Shown here: positions 27,571 to 43,400 of the stretch, one piece after another | Layout: each line of letters starts with the position of its first letter | Position numbering within the stretch: the first letter of the stretch is position 1 | Source: Wuchereria bancrofti | Lineage: Eukaryota; Nematoda; Chromadorea; Rhabditida; Onchocercidae | Reading direction: 5' to 3' | Assembly (NCBI GenBank): GCA_005281725.1 | Contig: SSBO01000013.1 | Location: 1,052,281 to 1,116,280, forward strand | DNA length: 64,000 bases | Made by a program: the position numbers and the translations under genes | The notes under the pieces: model-generated | Databases searched by the model: none | What the model was told of the DNA's origin: nothing | Seen by the model: the letters and a program-made list of their open reading frames with translations, nothing else

Positions 27571-28414
27571 CTAAATTGTTGCAAATAATTCAGTAGATGA
27601 AGAGCTTTCAACGATTGTATTTAATGGTGCCGCTGTTGTTGCTGTAACTGTTGTTGTTGCTGTTAATGATTTTGCTAATATTGAGGATGGTAATATTGTA
27701 TTTAGTACACCTGATGATGGTATTGTTGCCGTTGTTGTTGGTTTTGTTGCCGTTAATGATGATGATGGTGGTGATGGTGATAAGCTTCCTAGTGAATTCT
27801 GAAAGATAAAAAAATTGTATGATGACTGGAGAAATTTTTTTTTTCTGACCTAACAATAACACTAACAATAACAATAAGTAATAATAATAACAACAATAAC
27901 AATAATTAATAATAATATAGCAAGAAAAAATACATCAGTTAAGAGTAGTAATAGTAGTACATATACTTGCCATACTTATAATCAAAAAAGTAATGGTTTA
28001 ACCTCTGGACAACTGTATGAACGTGTTTGTAGCTGATCAGTTGGAGTGACATTATTATCCGGATCTTCATCCGATATAATCGGAACAAATGTTGGTGATC
28101 CGGAAGAGGGAGATGAACAATAAATACCATTTGAATTGTTACCATTTCCATCCACAACACTACTGTAATCGGAATTTTAAATATTCATCACGAAAAAATG
28201 ATTTCAAATTATTGTTTCATTGTAATTTTTTTTGAAAAAAATGTGTTGAAAATTTTATTAAATTTTAATTTCAAGTAAAATAATTCACCTATCTGTGGTT
28301 GTATCAGAAGAACGAATACTATCAGTGGAAATTGTTGAAGCCCAAGATTGTGGGCGCATCGGTCGATGTTGTTGACTTAATCGATTACGATGCGTTACAC
28401 GTTCACTAACTATC
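27571..28414 (-). other. RhoGEF C-terminal Ser/Thr-rich tail exons
   Basis: Three exons. The first holds HRPMRPQSWASTISTDSIRS; the second is acidic and Ser/Pro-rich (PIISDEDPDNNVTPTDQLQT, then RSYSCPE). The third is a Thr/Ser/Ala/Pro low-complexity stretch ending STELFATI and TAG. The last exon is built on ACA/GCA/TCA trinucleotide runs and is likely disordered and length-variable. Confidence 0.85.
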
Positions 28415-31400
28415 CTAAAATAATAATTTCCACGTCTTTTTTCAGATTTGAAATTCAAAACTTGTTCTATTATCATAACCGAATTTACAAGATTAACAGT
28501 TCAGGTCAACAATCAATTAATTATTCATGAAAAGTTCAATAAAATTAGTTTTATCCACCTATCTTAGAGATATTTACAAGCTTATAAATGAAAAAAACTT
28601 AAGTATTACCTATAAAGTCGCTGTATCCATTTTATCCGAGCAGATTCGTCAATAGGTTGCACTACATATGCTTCATTTTTCGTCTCATCCCAAACTTCAA
28701 AACGTGCAGATGATGTCTTTGATGTTTCCGAGAAGCCAAGACTACACGTCTAAAATGATCGACGTTTCTAAACTTTTTTTTAAAAAAAAATGTATGAGAA
28801 ATAAAAATTATAAAAACTTGATTAAATTAATAGGTTTTAATAATTAAATTAATTTCAATAGCAAAAAAAAACTAATAATTATTTACTTACTGGTATAGAT
28901 AACTTATGTTCATAATATTCAGAAGCATACGGCAAAGATTGTGATCGTTTTTTGCAAAATAATAAACCACCATCAAATAGGAACAAATGTCGACGTTGAG
29001 CTTTATTAAGACGACGAGTTCTCTTCTTGAATGGATAAATGTCACATTCATTTTGAAGTCTTAATGGACCCATTTGACATAAATCACCCTAAAACAAATC
29101 CAATCACCACTTTTTTAAAGTGAAGTTTTAGAACGAATTTGTATAATTTAAAATATATTATATAATTCACATAAAGAGTTAAATTCATTAAGATTTTGAA
29201 GTTTAAATTCTTAATGATGATTTTTTTTTGAAAAAAAGCAAATAATAATTACTACAAATCCAGCAATATGTAATTGATGCATTGCTGTATTAAGTTGAGC
29301 CAATAGATCTAACATAGAGGCTAAAGCTTCATCAACATGAGGCTTAGCCTGATCTGCACAATGACGGTGCACTTCCTGTAAAGTGACGAAATATGCAAAT
29401 TTTGAAATAATGAACAATCAACTATTTAGTAAATGAAAAACAATTAAGTAAATGTTTAGTAAATTTAGCTGTGAAATAATTGTATAATCTTTGATTATTG
29501 CAGAAAATTAATTAACTAATCATACTATTATAAGTTAAATAAGTGATATTTCTTTGAATCAAATCAATACATTAAAAAAATTTTTCAAAAAAAAAAGTTT
29601 ATAGATAACTGATAAGCAATAAAAGGAGATGAAGGAGATGAAACTTGTTAATGATAAACTTAGTTACTTTTAACAAAAGTTGGTATTTGGTAATCCTTTG
29701 TACCGGTTTTAATAAATAAGCACTTAATGGTAATGGATGTCCAGCTCGTTTTTGACACTCCTAAAATTTTAATTAATTAAATATCAAATATACTAAATTA
29801 AGATAATTATACAATTACTATTTCATGTAGCAAACATTTCCCTAATACATACTTCTTCATATTAAATTTGTAATCTTTATATTATGTGCAAAAAAAGACA
29901 AGTAATATAACATTTTTTTTCAATTATTTTCTTTTCTTTTGTTTCTTTTCATTTGTTAAATGTAAGAAAAGAAGTATTACATAAAATAAAAATTAAAAAA
30001 AGACCGTAAAAAACTTAGCAACCGCTCCGTCTGGTTGTTGTTCACGCCGTAATGCTTCACCTAAGGGTTTATTTTGACAGTAATGATGATAAAGTTGAAG
30101 GAATTTATTACGATGATTGAGAAAACATCGGCATATTTCGCTTATTGAATTTCCCGCAGCCAGAAAATCAGCCAAAAGATAGTTACTGTGAAAATTCAAC
30201 TGCAATATGGAAATTAGATGAAAATAATAAGTAAATAAATAATAAATAAGTGAATAAATAAAACAATGATAAGTAAATGAATATTAAACAAGTAAATAAA
30301 TAATAAGATGATGAAACAAATAAATTAATAAATATATCATTGCAAGAAAAGTGATAAATGATAAGTAAATAAATAAAATAATAGGTAAATAAATAATAAG
30401 ATGATAAGACTAACCAAGTCAGGAATATTACCAAATAATATATCAGAACGATCCCTTAAATGAGATGCTATTAAATGCTCATTTTCAGGTGCTTCAAATG
30501 GTCTAATATAAAAATCAACGATTGATTGTAACTCACGAACATAACTTTGTTCCGTATTTACCTGTAAAATTTAAAATTCTTAAATGAATCAGTGAAGCAG
30601 TTAACTACGAGAAAAACCGAAATTCATTGAAAAAACTATGGAATAAACCGGAACCGGATTAAATACTGAAAGAAAGCACTTCTCGTGATGATATAAAATC
30701 AAAAATCAAAAAAAAAAAAAGAGACAAAAATCCAAAATTATTCTTACTAATTCAGAGATGGCAAAATTTAGGAGAGAAGCAGGTTGATCAAATCCGATTG
30801 TCGCACCACCGCCACCACTACTACTACTACCATTGCTATTACAGACTGCGCCACCATATTCAACATTCCTTCCACATATGAATGCATTTTGAGGATTGTC
30901 ATGAAGCGCTTCAATTTGACGCTGCAATATGACAAAAAAAAAAGACTTAACTGATCAATTAGTTATATTCTTTCTTATATCACAATTAAGTATCAAATAA
31001 TTACTTAATTAATAACATTTCAAGTAATTTTATATTATGGTAGGAAAATTAACACATTTAAGCCATATGTGCCTTTCCCTTTTTGACCTTTGTTTGCACT
31101 GATAAATTTGAAATGATAAACATTGATAATAAAATTTAGGGACATTTTTTTCATATTTTCTGTTTCTTGTTTTTTGTTTCATAAAATGTTCTAATAAACA
31201 AACTGATCATCCGATTATCTTATAAATAAATCTTTTCTTCTTTACTTATCATCATTAATTTGAACTGAATTAAACTGAAATAAATTGAGGAAAAAATAAA
31301 AACAAATACAGAGGGAAAGAGAGAGAGAGAGAGAAAAGAAAAGGAAATGGAGAAGAATTAACGATAAGGAAATCAAATAAAAAACAAAAAAAAATTCATC

Positions 31401-34400
31401 ATCTGATTATCATATATTTTTCCTTTTTTTTTACGCATCATCATGAATTTGAGCTGGACTGAATTGAATTAAATTAAAACAAGCATGAGAAATAGGAAAG
31501 AGGAAAAGAAAAAATAAAGAGAAACGGAGACGAAGAGAGGGATAGAGAGCGACAAGGAGATGTAGAAGAATTAAGGATACGAGAATAAAATAAAAATGAA
31601 AATGAAACAAAGAAACAAGGAAACAAATATCGTACCGTTTGCCGGGTAGGTGCAGACCATGATTTCGATTTGCGTATGCGTGATTTGAAAAACATCACAA
31701 TATCAGAATTATTAGAATTAATTAGATTGGAATGTTGCTGAAATCAAAAAAAAGAAAATAACAATGATAACAAATGAATGAATAATGAAAAAGGAAGAAA
31801 AAAAATAGAAGAAAAAGAAGAAGGAAACTTAGCAAAAATAAAATAAGAGTATTTGAAATGAAAAATAATAAATTTGAAATGAAATGATGAAAGGAAAATG
31901 TTTGATAAACATTTAAAATAAATGATTATTTGTACGAAAATATTTGAATCAATTAATTATAAAATGCATTAACAATTAACGAAACTTTTGATTTGGTTTT
32001 TTTTTTCAATCGTTAAAAACAAAAAAAAAAAAAAATTGCAAGAAAAAAAAATTATTGGATGGAGATAATCTGAGAATGTGTAATATTATGAGTGAAAAAT
32101 TGGTTTATTTCTTTTTTGTTAAAATTTAGCACTAAAACAATTTAAAGAAAAAATTGCTGAATTGTTAATGTGCAAAAAATTAAAATTACTTCCAATAATG
32201 CGTAAAATAAAAACAAAAGAGTGATTGATTTAAATGTATTTCAAAAAAAAAAGTATAAATTAAATTAGAGAATAGTAATAATAAGTAATCGCACCGGTTG
32301 TTTTTTGCATTATAATCGATGATCATTAATTATTAAGTGTTAAGCAAATAATAGGTAAATAACCAAATGAATGAATGAATCAATGAATGAATGAGTGAGT
32401 GATAACAACATATTTCATTATCAGTAATAACAAACTGATTTAGGAGGAAGAAAAAGGTGAGGGAAGATGATGAAAATTGAAATATAAATGATTTTAGTGT
32501 TGAAGTAAATATGAACCATTTTCATTAATAAGAGGAAGAAGTTGCAGAAATTGAAAAGGAAAGAAATAATAGTTCAAATAGTACTAGTTTTTGTCCGAGG
32601 GAAAGAGAAAGAGAGAGGGAGACGAAGATAGATTATATTTTAATAATGAGAAAAGCCTGAAAATGAAAGTAGAAAGGGCAAAAAATGAAGAGTTCATTAT
32701 ATTAAAGACCCTAAATGTGCACTTCAACCACTTCATTGAAAGCAAAATAGCTCTTTCAATTATCACTTCTTCTATCGAATATTTATTCAATTTTTTGATC
32801 TATTTTAAACAAAAATTTAACGAAAACAAAAGGCATTTTTATTTTCATAAATGTTGACAAACTTTATTGGAAATTAACATATTAAATCGTAAACTTAGAA
32901 GACGAGAAAGCAAAAAATTTTTATAATCAAAAATCAATAATTCAAATTCAAATGCCATAAACTAATAAATAGGAATAAAAAAAAAAAAACCAAACGTTCC
33001 AATAAAATAATGCTGAAAACCGGGGAAAAAATTATTAATTCTTATGAAATACATAATTCAAAAAAAGGCAATCTGTCAAATAATATTACCAACAGAAATG
33101 TATAAATATCAAAGAATAAAAAATAAAAATAGAAATGTTAAATTGATGAAAATTATTAGCAATAATATATAATTTAATAAATAAATAATGCATAATAATC
33201 ATAAATAATGATAGTGATAACTGAGTGATAAAAAATAATAAGAATATGAAATAAATGAAGAGAACGATAAATAAAGATATCATTTATATAGAAATGAATG
33301 ATAAAATGATAAGGATATAGGTGACCTCAAAAAATACGATTAAAGGAAGACAGGGAAAGAAAGAATGAATGAATGAGTGGTGGGATGTATTCTAATACTA
33401 CCATATAAGTCCCATCCTTTTGACTATCTCTGTTTGATCCCGTGAAATTTCAATTGCAGCCATTCTTCTTCCATATTCTCCTACTTAGCTTCTTTAAAAA
33501 CAAAGAGAGAAAGGGAGAGGAGGAAAGACAGGGAGGGAGAAAAAGAAAAAAAATAAAATTATGCATAAATAAGTAATTGATGTTCTTTATTAATTAAAAA
33601 AACGGAATTAAAAATTGATGTGATAAGAAGAATGAAATGCACAAGTTAGGTTAGTGGGCTAAATTTAAATTAGACTTGAAATAGATCAGTAATATAAGCT
33701 CAATTCATAATTTCAACTAATGAAGGTATGAAATTGAGGATAATAGTTTTGTTTTCGCTTCAATAAACAATTCTGACACAATCATGGGATAATGATAACG
33801 ATAATGGCAATGATAAATATGATAATGACGACAATACAAAAGATCAAAAAACATCCTACTTTCGAAATTATCTGTTCCAATTTGACTATTTATTACTATT
33901 AGATTAGCCATAACCTGCTACCATTTCACATCACTTCTATCTTATCACATCATAATCATTAAATTATCAATTTAAACTTCAGATTATTTTAAAATATATA
34001 TTAACAAAAACTCAAAACTAATTAGGCTATTTATCTATTTTTCTTTTTTTTTGCTCATTTCATATTAGATTCGATCTTAGCTATCATTAGAAAACACACA
34101 TACATTGTGTAATTTTTATTAATTTAATGTTAATTTCAAAAATGATAACAATTATCAATAGAAAGGATAATACGAAATAGATTACTTCCAATAAATTTGC
34201 ATAAATTTTTTTTAAAGACATTCGTTTACTTTATGCTAATGATTTCTTATTTATTTTTATTATTGAATATCACAAATAATGAATGAATAATTTTCGCTGT
34301 TATTAAGCCTTTTATTCTATCAATTTTAATCATTCATTTATCATTTTAGCAGAAAATACATGAAAATTCTTAATGATGAAAAGAAAAATTAGAAAGAAAT

Positions 34401-34450
34401 AGAATGTTGAAAAGGGGAAAAATGAAAAAAATAGAGGGAGAGAGAGAGAT

Positions 34451-34484
<34 letters not shown>

Positions 34485-37400
34485 AAAAGAAGCGAAAAGG
34501 GAGAAGGAAAAACGAGGAAGTTATTAAAATTCATTAAATGAATAAAATTTTATTGAATATATATGATCGGAGTTTAGAAATAAAAAAATTTGTACAATTT
34601 TGAAAAAAATCAATTTATTGTGATTTTAATAAACGGATGGCATTTTTATGAAATTTACCGTTTTTACTAAAGAACATAAAATGGCATAACATTTTTACTG
34701 ATACTATTTTTTTCGTTAATATTTATGAAATTAACTAATATCAATAAAGCAGTGATTAAATTGTTTTTTTCATATCATTAAACAATTGTGTACTGTTTCT
34801 TTGTGTCTTTGTGTTCTTTTCGTATCTTTCGTTGCTTAATTTTCAAATTCCAAAAAAGAAACATTTGATATTTTTAAAATTAATTAATACCAATCAAAAA
34901 AACAATTGAACCAATTATGTTTAGTTCATTGCATGGCTTTATTCTTTATTAATGTTGATGTTTTATTGTCAATTTTTTCTAATTTTTAAAATCAGGAAAA
35001 CGACAAGAAAAGTCTAAATAATCTTGCATAAATTTCTTTTAACAATATTATTTAACAAACTAATTTCACTTGACTAATTTGTTTGGTTAAAAATTATTGC
35101 TTGATAATTTTTCATTCATTCAACATCTTCCGCCTTCTTTCTTTCAGGAAAAAAAAAACAACAACAATAAATATTTGACCTATTGTGGAGGTCATGGTTA
35201 GCTCAGGCAAATGTAATTTTCGCTTGAAAAGACTTCCAAAATAAATTGATTTGAAATTAAACAGAATGTAAACGAGTACTAAAAAAGCCATGATATGACA
35301 CTTGGCCTTCAATTTCATATAGTAATATCCTTGAAAAAAAAAACAAAAAAATAACGGTTTTTTCCGCGTTTTTTTCCTTCTTTTGTCCTTGAATATATTC
35401 CTTCAATGACATCCTATTAAAATATGTCAAATTTTTAAATTTAAATTTCAAACTAAACAAATTTTAAATTCAAAAACTAAAACCATTAGTTTGTTTGATC
35501 AAAATTTGAAACAATGAGAGGAAATATCTGACCCTTTTGAAATGTTCTCCATTTCTGCTCAATTCATTTTCATCCATGCAACATTCATCAACAAAATGTA
35601 ACAATGGTTCATTTGAATCATCATCCGGAAAATCGGTAATAGTGTTCCGGCTACATTTGCATTCTCTATTCGATGTATAATTTGCTTTTTGCTTTGCACG
35701 AAGTGAAAGATGAAATACCTGGCGTCTGATCATTCCCGAACGATCATGTGCTCATGTACTTTTTTACATAGCAAACCTCAAATATCAGACAAAAATGATG
35801 AAAATAAATAATGCAATAATTACTGCTAGGCCCTAAATAATAACTGGACTAATAAAAAAAAAAAAAAAATTATGATCATTGTTACAGATATTGATTATAT
35901 AATATATGAAAAAGGAAAAAAAAAGTGTGAATCGAATATATTTCCAGAAAAAAAGAAAAAAATTACCGCCTGTTTTTTTTTCAAAAAATATTAATTAAAA
36001 TTTTCTAAAATTATAAAGTTCTATTCTTAATTTAAAAATCAAAAGAAGAAAAAAAAAGAAAGCACAATAATTTGTATCATTTCAAATTCGTGTTAAACTA
36101 AATGCTAATAAACAAAATGAGTAATAAAAGGAAAAAAATTTTTCCCTTTTCCAAAAAAAAAGAAAAAAGAGAGGATAGCTTTTAAATCGTTAAATCTCTC
36201 TATCTTTCCATCTTTTTTTCGCCTCTTTGTCTTTTTTTATCACTTCATCAATATCAGTGATGAAAATTGTTTAAAGTAGAAAGAGGATGGAAATTAAACA
36301 ATGACAGAGTGATATTTGCAAATATCATCAATGCTTAAATCGTTTTTTTTAGTTAAATTTTTTTTTTTTTAACTAAGTAAGTGAATTAAAAAAAAAGTGT
36401 GAGGAAATATTCGAATAAAAAAAAACAAGACAAAACAAAATAACTGAATTAATTTTTGTTAAAATTTATTTTTCTTTTAATTTAAAAATTTCATTCATAA
36501 TTTTTAGTTCTTTATCAAATACCAATTTCTCATTTTCATTTCCAGCACTATTATTTTTCTAACTCTATCCATCATTAATCTTATTATCTTACATTACTAT
36601 CTTATGACAAAATAAAAATAGCAACAACAACAACAACAATTCTTATTTACATAACTTCTCAACTATACTATTTGAATTTCTAAAATTTTGTTAATCAAAA
36701 ACTAAAAGAAAGAAAATGTCCAAGAATTTTAATTTTAATAACGAATAAATACTGGACGATGATATCATTCATAAACTCATTTGTATAAAAATTAAATATA
36801 ATTTAAATGCTAACAATTAATGAAAATTAAACTGCCAATTAAATTATTCCACATAAATGAAAATATTTACACGTATCACTCTTACCTAATTAATAATTAC
36901 TCATTCATTAATAACACGTGTACAAGAATGTCCTTGTACACACACACACACATACACATACACACACAGACATATACACAGACAAACATAAAATATATGA
37001 GAATGGATGAAATAGGTAATTGTTAATGAAGAAATAAAAAAGAAAAATAAGCACTTAATTAATTAAGGAGAAGAATAATTATGAGAGAATGATGTGAAAT
37101 GAGAAGTTAAGGTTGTTGAGGTGAGGTAGAGCTAGAAGTGTTGATCAATATAATTGCGCCGCGCTTTTCTTCTTCTTTCTTATTTCTTTCGCGGGACAAA
37201 CTTCTCCTTCTTTTTCAAACATTTATCATCCACAAACTACCTCCTCTCTACCTCTTCCTCCTTCCCTTTCTCTGTCTCTCTCGTATCATTATATCACGAT
37301 GCACAACTATATTATCCCTCTTTTAAACTTTTTTATTTCTTTTTTAAATACACTTCCAGTAGATATGTCAATTTACTTGTCATTGGTAGTAAAGTAAAAG

Positions 37401-40400
37401 CATCTCACATATAAAATAACTTACTATCACATTGAGAGTTAGAATTACGGTAAAAAGTTTTTCTTCTTATTTTTCACTTCTTGAAATTTATTTAAATACA
37501 TAAAAAGAAAGGATGAAAAAAAAAGAAAAAAAAGGAAAAAGTGGTGAAGTATAATAATGGATTAAATATGGCATTCATAGAAATGAATGAAATTTGAAAT
37601 ATTAAATGAATTTTATATTTATATATTAAATAGAAGAAATAAAAACTTTAAAGGAAAAACGAAAGTATATGAATAAATTAAATGCAAAACAGAATAATCA
37701 GAATAATTCAATGAAAGGAATAAAAAGAAATGAATGAAGTTAAAATATATTAATTAAATTTTATTACGTAAAATAATTATGAAATAGAAGAAATAAAGAA
37801 TTTTAGGATAGGAATGAATATTATAATAGTAGCAGTTTCATTTTATACTTACTACAAGTATTATTTTATGTTTTATCATATTTTATTGATTGTCAATTGT
37901 CGCATCTTTTTTTTGGGAGGATAAGCGTAAACATTACGAATGACGTCAGTAAAGCTAAACCAATTTGCTTCACTAACAAATGAAATGAAATTTCAAAAAG
38001 AAAAAGTCCTAAATTTAAATTAATTGTTTATGAAATGGGAGAAACTGATAACTTGATGTTTATTGGAATTTGTAGAATTAGATAAGCAAATTAGACTTAA
38101 AAAAATGATTAAAATTATTAACATATTTGATCAATGAACTAAATAATGAGGAATTGAAATAACAAATCTTTTAATAGATTTATTCGATATTAATTTTAAA
38201 TATGTAAAATAATGAAATGATAATGAATCAAGCCATGATCACTACTATCGATGCCTATAAAATAAACTTGTAAAATACTTATTAGAAAAAACTTATAAAA
38301 TAAAAATTTTCAATACATAAAATAAAAATTTTGCTGAATTGAAATTCAATTTATCTTGTTGCAATAATTGAAAATACAAGAAAAAGGAAAAGTTTTTAAA
38401 CAAATAAAAATATTATTCAAATGATTGCAAATATCGTTGTAGCAGTGACATAAAAACGAAAGGGGCGGAAATCTTCAAAAGATTTACTGATTTGTGCGGT
38501 ACTTTAAAGGATAGATTTACTAAATTCTATTAAATAAGTTAAATGATGGAACATATGGAGTAAATTACAGGCGCCAAAAATTATAAATAATTGGTTAGGA
38601 AGAAAAAAAGAATGGATGGGAATGAAAGAGTAAAGTTATATAAAGAGTAAAGGTAAAAGTAGATAAGGATAAAAGTAAATGTTTTTATGATTAGAATGAA
38701 ATCTATTCCTATTAGATAGATTGATTGATGGATAAAATTGGATTTAAAAAAAAAAAAAGAAAATTAAATCAAAAATCTTCGCCATCAAATTTTTTCTTTT
38801 TAACATTGGAAGAATAAGAAGTAAGAGAGGAAGGGAGGGAAAGAAAAAGAAAGAGAGAGAGAGAGAGAAAATAGATAAAATGTTAGAGAAGAGAGAGTGA
38901 TTAATTAAGGTAAAGAGAATAGATATTTAAAAAAATATTATGGTCGGAACATAACAATCATTGATAGAATATGCAAGTCATTTCTTTTTTTAGTGCTCTG
39001 AAAGGTAAAAAAAGGAATGCGTTAGACTGTATTCAGATATCAACGTACGTATCACATATACATAACATATAGTTAAATATAAGTGTAATACGTGCCACAA
39101 ATACCTATAAAACATGATATTGTCATCCTAGAGTTTATCAAAAGAATAAAATAAAAAATTTAAAAAAAAGAAGAGATCAAAATGATACTTTATTCGGTGA
39201 TGTTGGAAATAAATTCCTATTGATAGTAGTTGTGCTAGTAGTTGTGCAACATTGGTCGCCATTAGAGCATTGTAATTTTTCAGGACTAACAACCTGAACA
39301 GGTGGTTTTCGAATTTCTCGTAGTGCCATCTTCTGTAATGCGTCACGTCGAGAAATGCTTAAACGTCGCATATCATCGATACGTTCAGCAACCTACAAAA
39401 TTTAAACCATATCATGCGAAAAAAAAAAGATCGTCATTTCTTTTTGAACTAATTTCTACAAAATTATTAACATTTTCTTCTTTTTAATAGAGAAGAATAT
39501 TTTTTTGCAAGCATTATTTTTTTTAGATAATTTCGATAAACACCCGATAATTTCAATAAATTTGAACTGGTCACACTTGATAATTTCCACAAATTTTAAT
39601 TGGTTTGTTAAATAAAGTTTTTTATACAGCCTGACAAAAAAAGTTAGTCGTAAATTTTTTGGAAATCAATAAAAGAAAGCAAATTTCCAAAAAGAAGCAA
39701 ACTCAATCCTTTCCTTCTTTTTGGAGTCATTTGATTTAAAAATGAAAAAGCTATTTTTTTCCTCTTATTTTTCTGTTTTCGACATGAAATCTTTGGGAAA
39801 TTTTTTCATTCTCTCATTCCTTTTTTCAAATATTTTTCTGTTATTTTTTTTTGAAGGGGAAAAATATAATTTTTTTTTCATTTCATTAATTTGGTACTTT
39901 TTTTGACAATAAAACTACTTTAACTGTTTTTTTGTTATTAATTATTCTATTAATTATGCAATTTTTACAAATGTTAAAAATCTGTCAATTTAAAATTTAT
40001 TTAATAAATCGAATTACATAAAAAATATGTGTCATATAATAGCAAAAATTTTACCCCAATTTAATTTGTTTTTGGTTTTCACTCATTCTAGAACTGATAA
40101 TATAGGACAACAAAATTAATGTTAAATTAATTCAATTTATTAGCAAAATTTCCCCTCACTTTTCATCGTTTTTCCGATAGATTAAAGTTAGCACACAATT
40201 GAAGTATACCAAAAATAATATTATATATGCGCAACAAATCAATAATTGTATTATAAAAAAATAGAAAACAAAAAGTAAAATAATCAAAAATTTTTAAATA
40301 AAGCATCAGGAAAATTCATTTTCTAATTTTGACCAAATTTATTCAAATAATAACAAAAATTGATTCACTGGATATAAAAAGTACGTATTTTAATTGATTC

Positions 40401-43400
40401 CTTATTTGTAAAATCCAAATTCATTTGCCAATTTTTCTTTTCTCTTAATTTTTTAAAATTAAACTTAAAGTAAAATTACCTGTGCAAGTAATGTGGATGT
40501 TTCAGTTGTTGTAAGCATTATCAGTTTGTTTAAATTCGGCTCATTATTAAAAATATCCAACTGAAAATATATTTAATTATAAGTTCCATTTATGATACTT
40601 TTTAATAAATTCTTATGAATATAACGCTCTAATAATTTACAATAAAATACTTTAACATAACTGAATGAATGGAATGCTAGAAAAGGTAAAGTGAAACTAA
40701 TTACTCTACTTAACTTATTAATTAGTGTTATCATGTCATATCATATCATCCCTTTATTAACATTTTATTATAAACCATCTCAACCTTCAATGATTCGCCT
40801 TCTTCAATATATTTGTCAACGGTTGTTAATGCATTGGCAGCATTACCCGCTGTACAGTCATATGGTATTGTCGTCAACAGTTCAACACCACGATGACACC
40901 AATTATTCGCCTAAAACTCTTGAAAATAATATATATTTGATATTACTAAAATTGAAATTATCCATTATTAGAATAAATAATTGTTGAAAATAATTCAATA
41001 AAGTATAATCGATAATGATAATTAATAAACACATTATTTGAATACAAAACTTTAACATAAAATATAAACAAAAGATAAAAATCGAAATTCTTTCTTTTAT
41101 GTTTTCAAAAATTTTGGAGAAAAATTTTTTAAGTATTTGAAATTTTTCGAGATGTTAATTTATGAATGCAAATGCAAAAATTGAAAAAAATTTTAAAAGT
41201 TTATGGAAAGAGTGGAAATATAGAAATAAAAATTGAGCTTCACTGATAAAATTTCAAAAAGAAATGTAGTAGAAATACAATTAAACAAAGTAAACTATTG
41301 AAGATTTCTACTATGTCACTCATTGTGCTTCCATAATTCATAGATCAAAATAATTTAATAATTTTTCATATGCAAAAAACTTTGGTCTCCAAAATTATTC
41401 ATATGTTAAAATCTATTAAAAGTAAATTGAAACTGGACAATGCAAAAGAGTCCTTGAAAAGCGTTGTTGGTTTACACTTACGATGATTAAGTTAAAAGGA
41501 TTTAAAGCTTGTTAAAGAGAGGTATATACTTAGAATAGATGGCTTCATCACATCCTTTGATAAATTTGGAACCATTTTAAAAATTTTGTACCAAGAAGTA
41601 CGACTAATGCTTATTGCTTCTTAACATGTCTGACATATAAATGATTGATGTTTACACGTTTGTACGTCGATCTATGGATGATTACTTTATCTTTTAAAAA
41701 GACCGATGTGCATACGTTTTCACACGTCTATCTATGTATACTTCATTTTAAAATGTATGAGCTGTAAAGGACTTGTGCATACATATGTCTATACGTTTAT
41801 TTACGAATTGATTATGTATTTGTATTAATGTATGACAAATTATTTATTATATATATCAGGCAAATCGCATCCTCAAAGTCGTAGAAATATCAATCGCTGT
41901 TTCATTTTGTAATTAGCATTAATGAATTTTATAAAATTACCGAATTCTATCATGTCTTTCCTTTTTTGAATTTGAGGAACCGTTAAAAAGGACATTCTCT
42001 TAAGAATTATTCTTATAAGTGAATACTTCTTCATAAATCATGAAAGATAAATACGAGTGTTATGCATTTGAAGATGCAAATTTAAAAGAAAATTTGCATA
42101 TTGAATAGGGAAATAATTTAAAGTGTTAAATAATTTGAATAGGATAATTAATAATTTACTGCATGTATTTGTTGATGCATGTCTTTGCTTAGTCGTAGCA
42201 CTTGGCTACGTCGTTCAAGTGCGCCGCTTAATGCATCGGCCATATGGTCCAGTTCATCACATTTTGGCAACAAACTTGCTGTTAATTCAACATCCTGTGA
42301 TGAGATTAGCTCTTGTCCTGCATCTCGTAATAAACGTGCTCCATCCACGTCTTCCTGAAATTCAGAATAGTGATAGTAATAATAATGATAATCAGATAAT
42401 AATAGTGACAATAATAACAATAATAATAGTAATAATAATACAATAATAACAATAACAATAATAATAATAATAGTAATAATAAGGTAATAGTAACAGTAAT
42501 AATAAATTACTGTACATACCATAGCTTGTTGATAATATTCAGCATGTGCTTGCGCTAATTGTTCAGCTTTTCTCACTCCATCACCAACTTCTCGATGCTC
42601 CTCCAAATGGATCATGTGCTTTGCAAATGCTGATTGCAGCTGCAATAATAGTAATAATTGTTATATATTTCTACTAGATTTTACTGTAAACATCATTACT
42701 CGTGTTTTTTTTAATCACTATTTTTTTAGTAATTTTCAAAACTATCAAAAAATGTGTGCTTTTCTTCTCCTCTCCTTCTAGTTTATAATAACCTTTAGCA
42801 ATTGTTAATACACGCAAAATTTAAATAACATGTTCTTTTGTAGTTGCTAGAAAGAAAAAAGAAATTCATATTTTATTATTATTGCTAAATTTGGCAGCAC
42901 TTTATTAAAAGATGTATTTATATAAAATCATTCACTGTGAGAAATTATTTCAAGAATTCTCGAGTAGTGTTGCGAATTAAATTTAAGAAAATATCATAAA
43001 ATTATGAAAATATTGCTAGTTACTTTTTACTTATCGATTTTGTCAGTAAAATTTAATATTATTAGCAATGAACTTTCAGAGAAGGATAATTTGGATATCT
43101 ATTGAATAGAAATAAATTTTCCTGCCAAACTGAAGAAAAAAGAAAAATTTTTTATGGAGCTTGAAAGAGAAAGAGAAATATTCGACTTATCATTTTCTAT
43201 CTTAAATGAAAAATAAAAGAAATACATCATATGAACCCTTTTCGAAAATATCTGAAATGTTAGTTGTCAAAATATTTTTCTTATTTTTTCTAAAAAAGCC
43301 ATTAAAAATTATCAAAGGATATATGAATAAAAATACTACTAAAAATAATCATAAATGATAAGTAATAATTATAAATGGTAGATAATGATTATAAAAATGA

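Larger units (their letters stand above)
31738..39188 (-). other. Long RhoGEF intron with internal start and microsatellites
   Basis: Separates the last spectrin-like exon from the short exon QHSNLINSNN. It holds the probable internal first exon at 35533-35733, GA and CA microsatellites, and many A/T-rich tracts. Two further possible first exons are weaker: MAAIEISRDQ near 33420-33462, and a hydrophobic ORF starting MAFLVLVYIL near 35171-35292. Confidence 0.6.

Noticed and set aside
35112..35318. Hydrophobic minus-strand ORF in the long RhoGEF intron
   Set aside because: Its only plausible donor (GTCAAA) leaves phase 1, which does not fit the phase-0 exon downstream; another frame is also open across part of it.
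42355..42519. 165-codon minus-strand ORF spanning two spectrin-like exons
   Set aside because: The middle is a Ile/Val/Tyr-rich translation of an ATA repeat flanked by clear GT and AG sites, so it is an intron.
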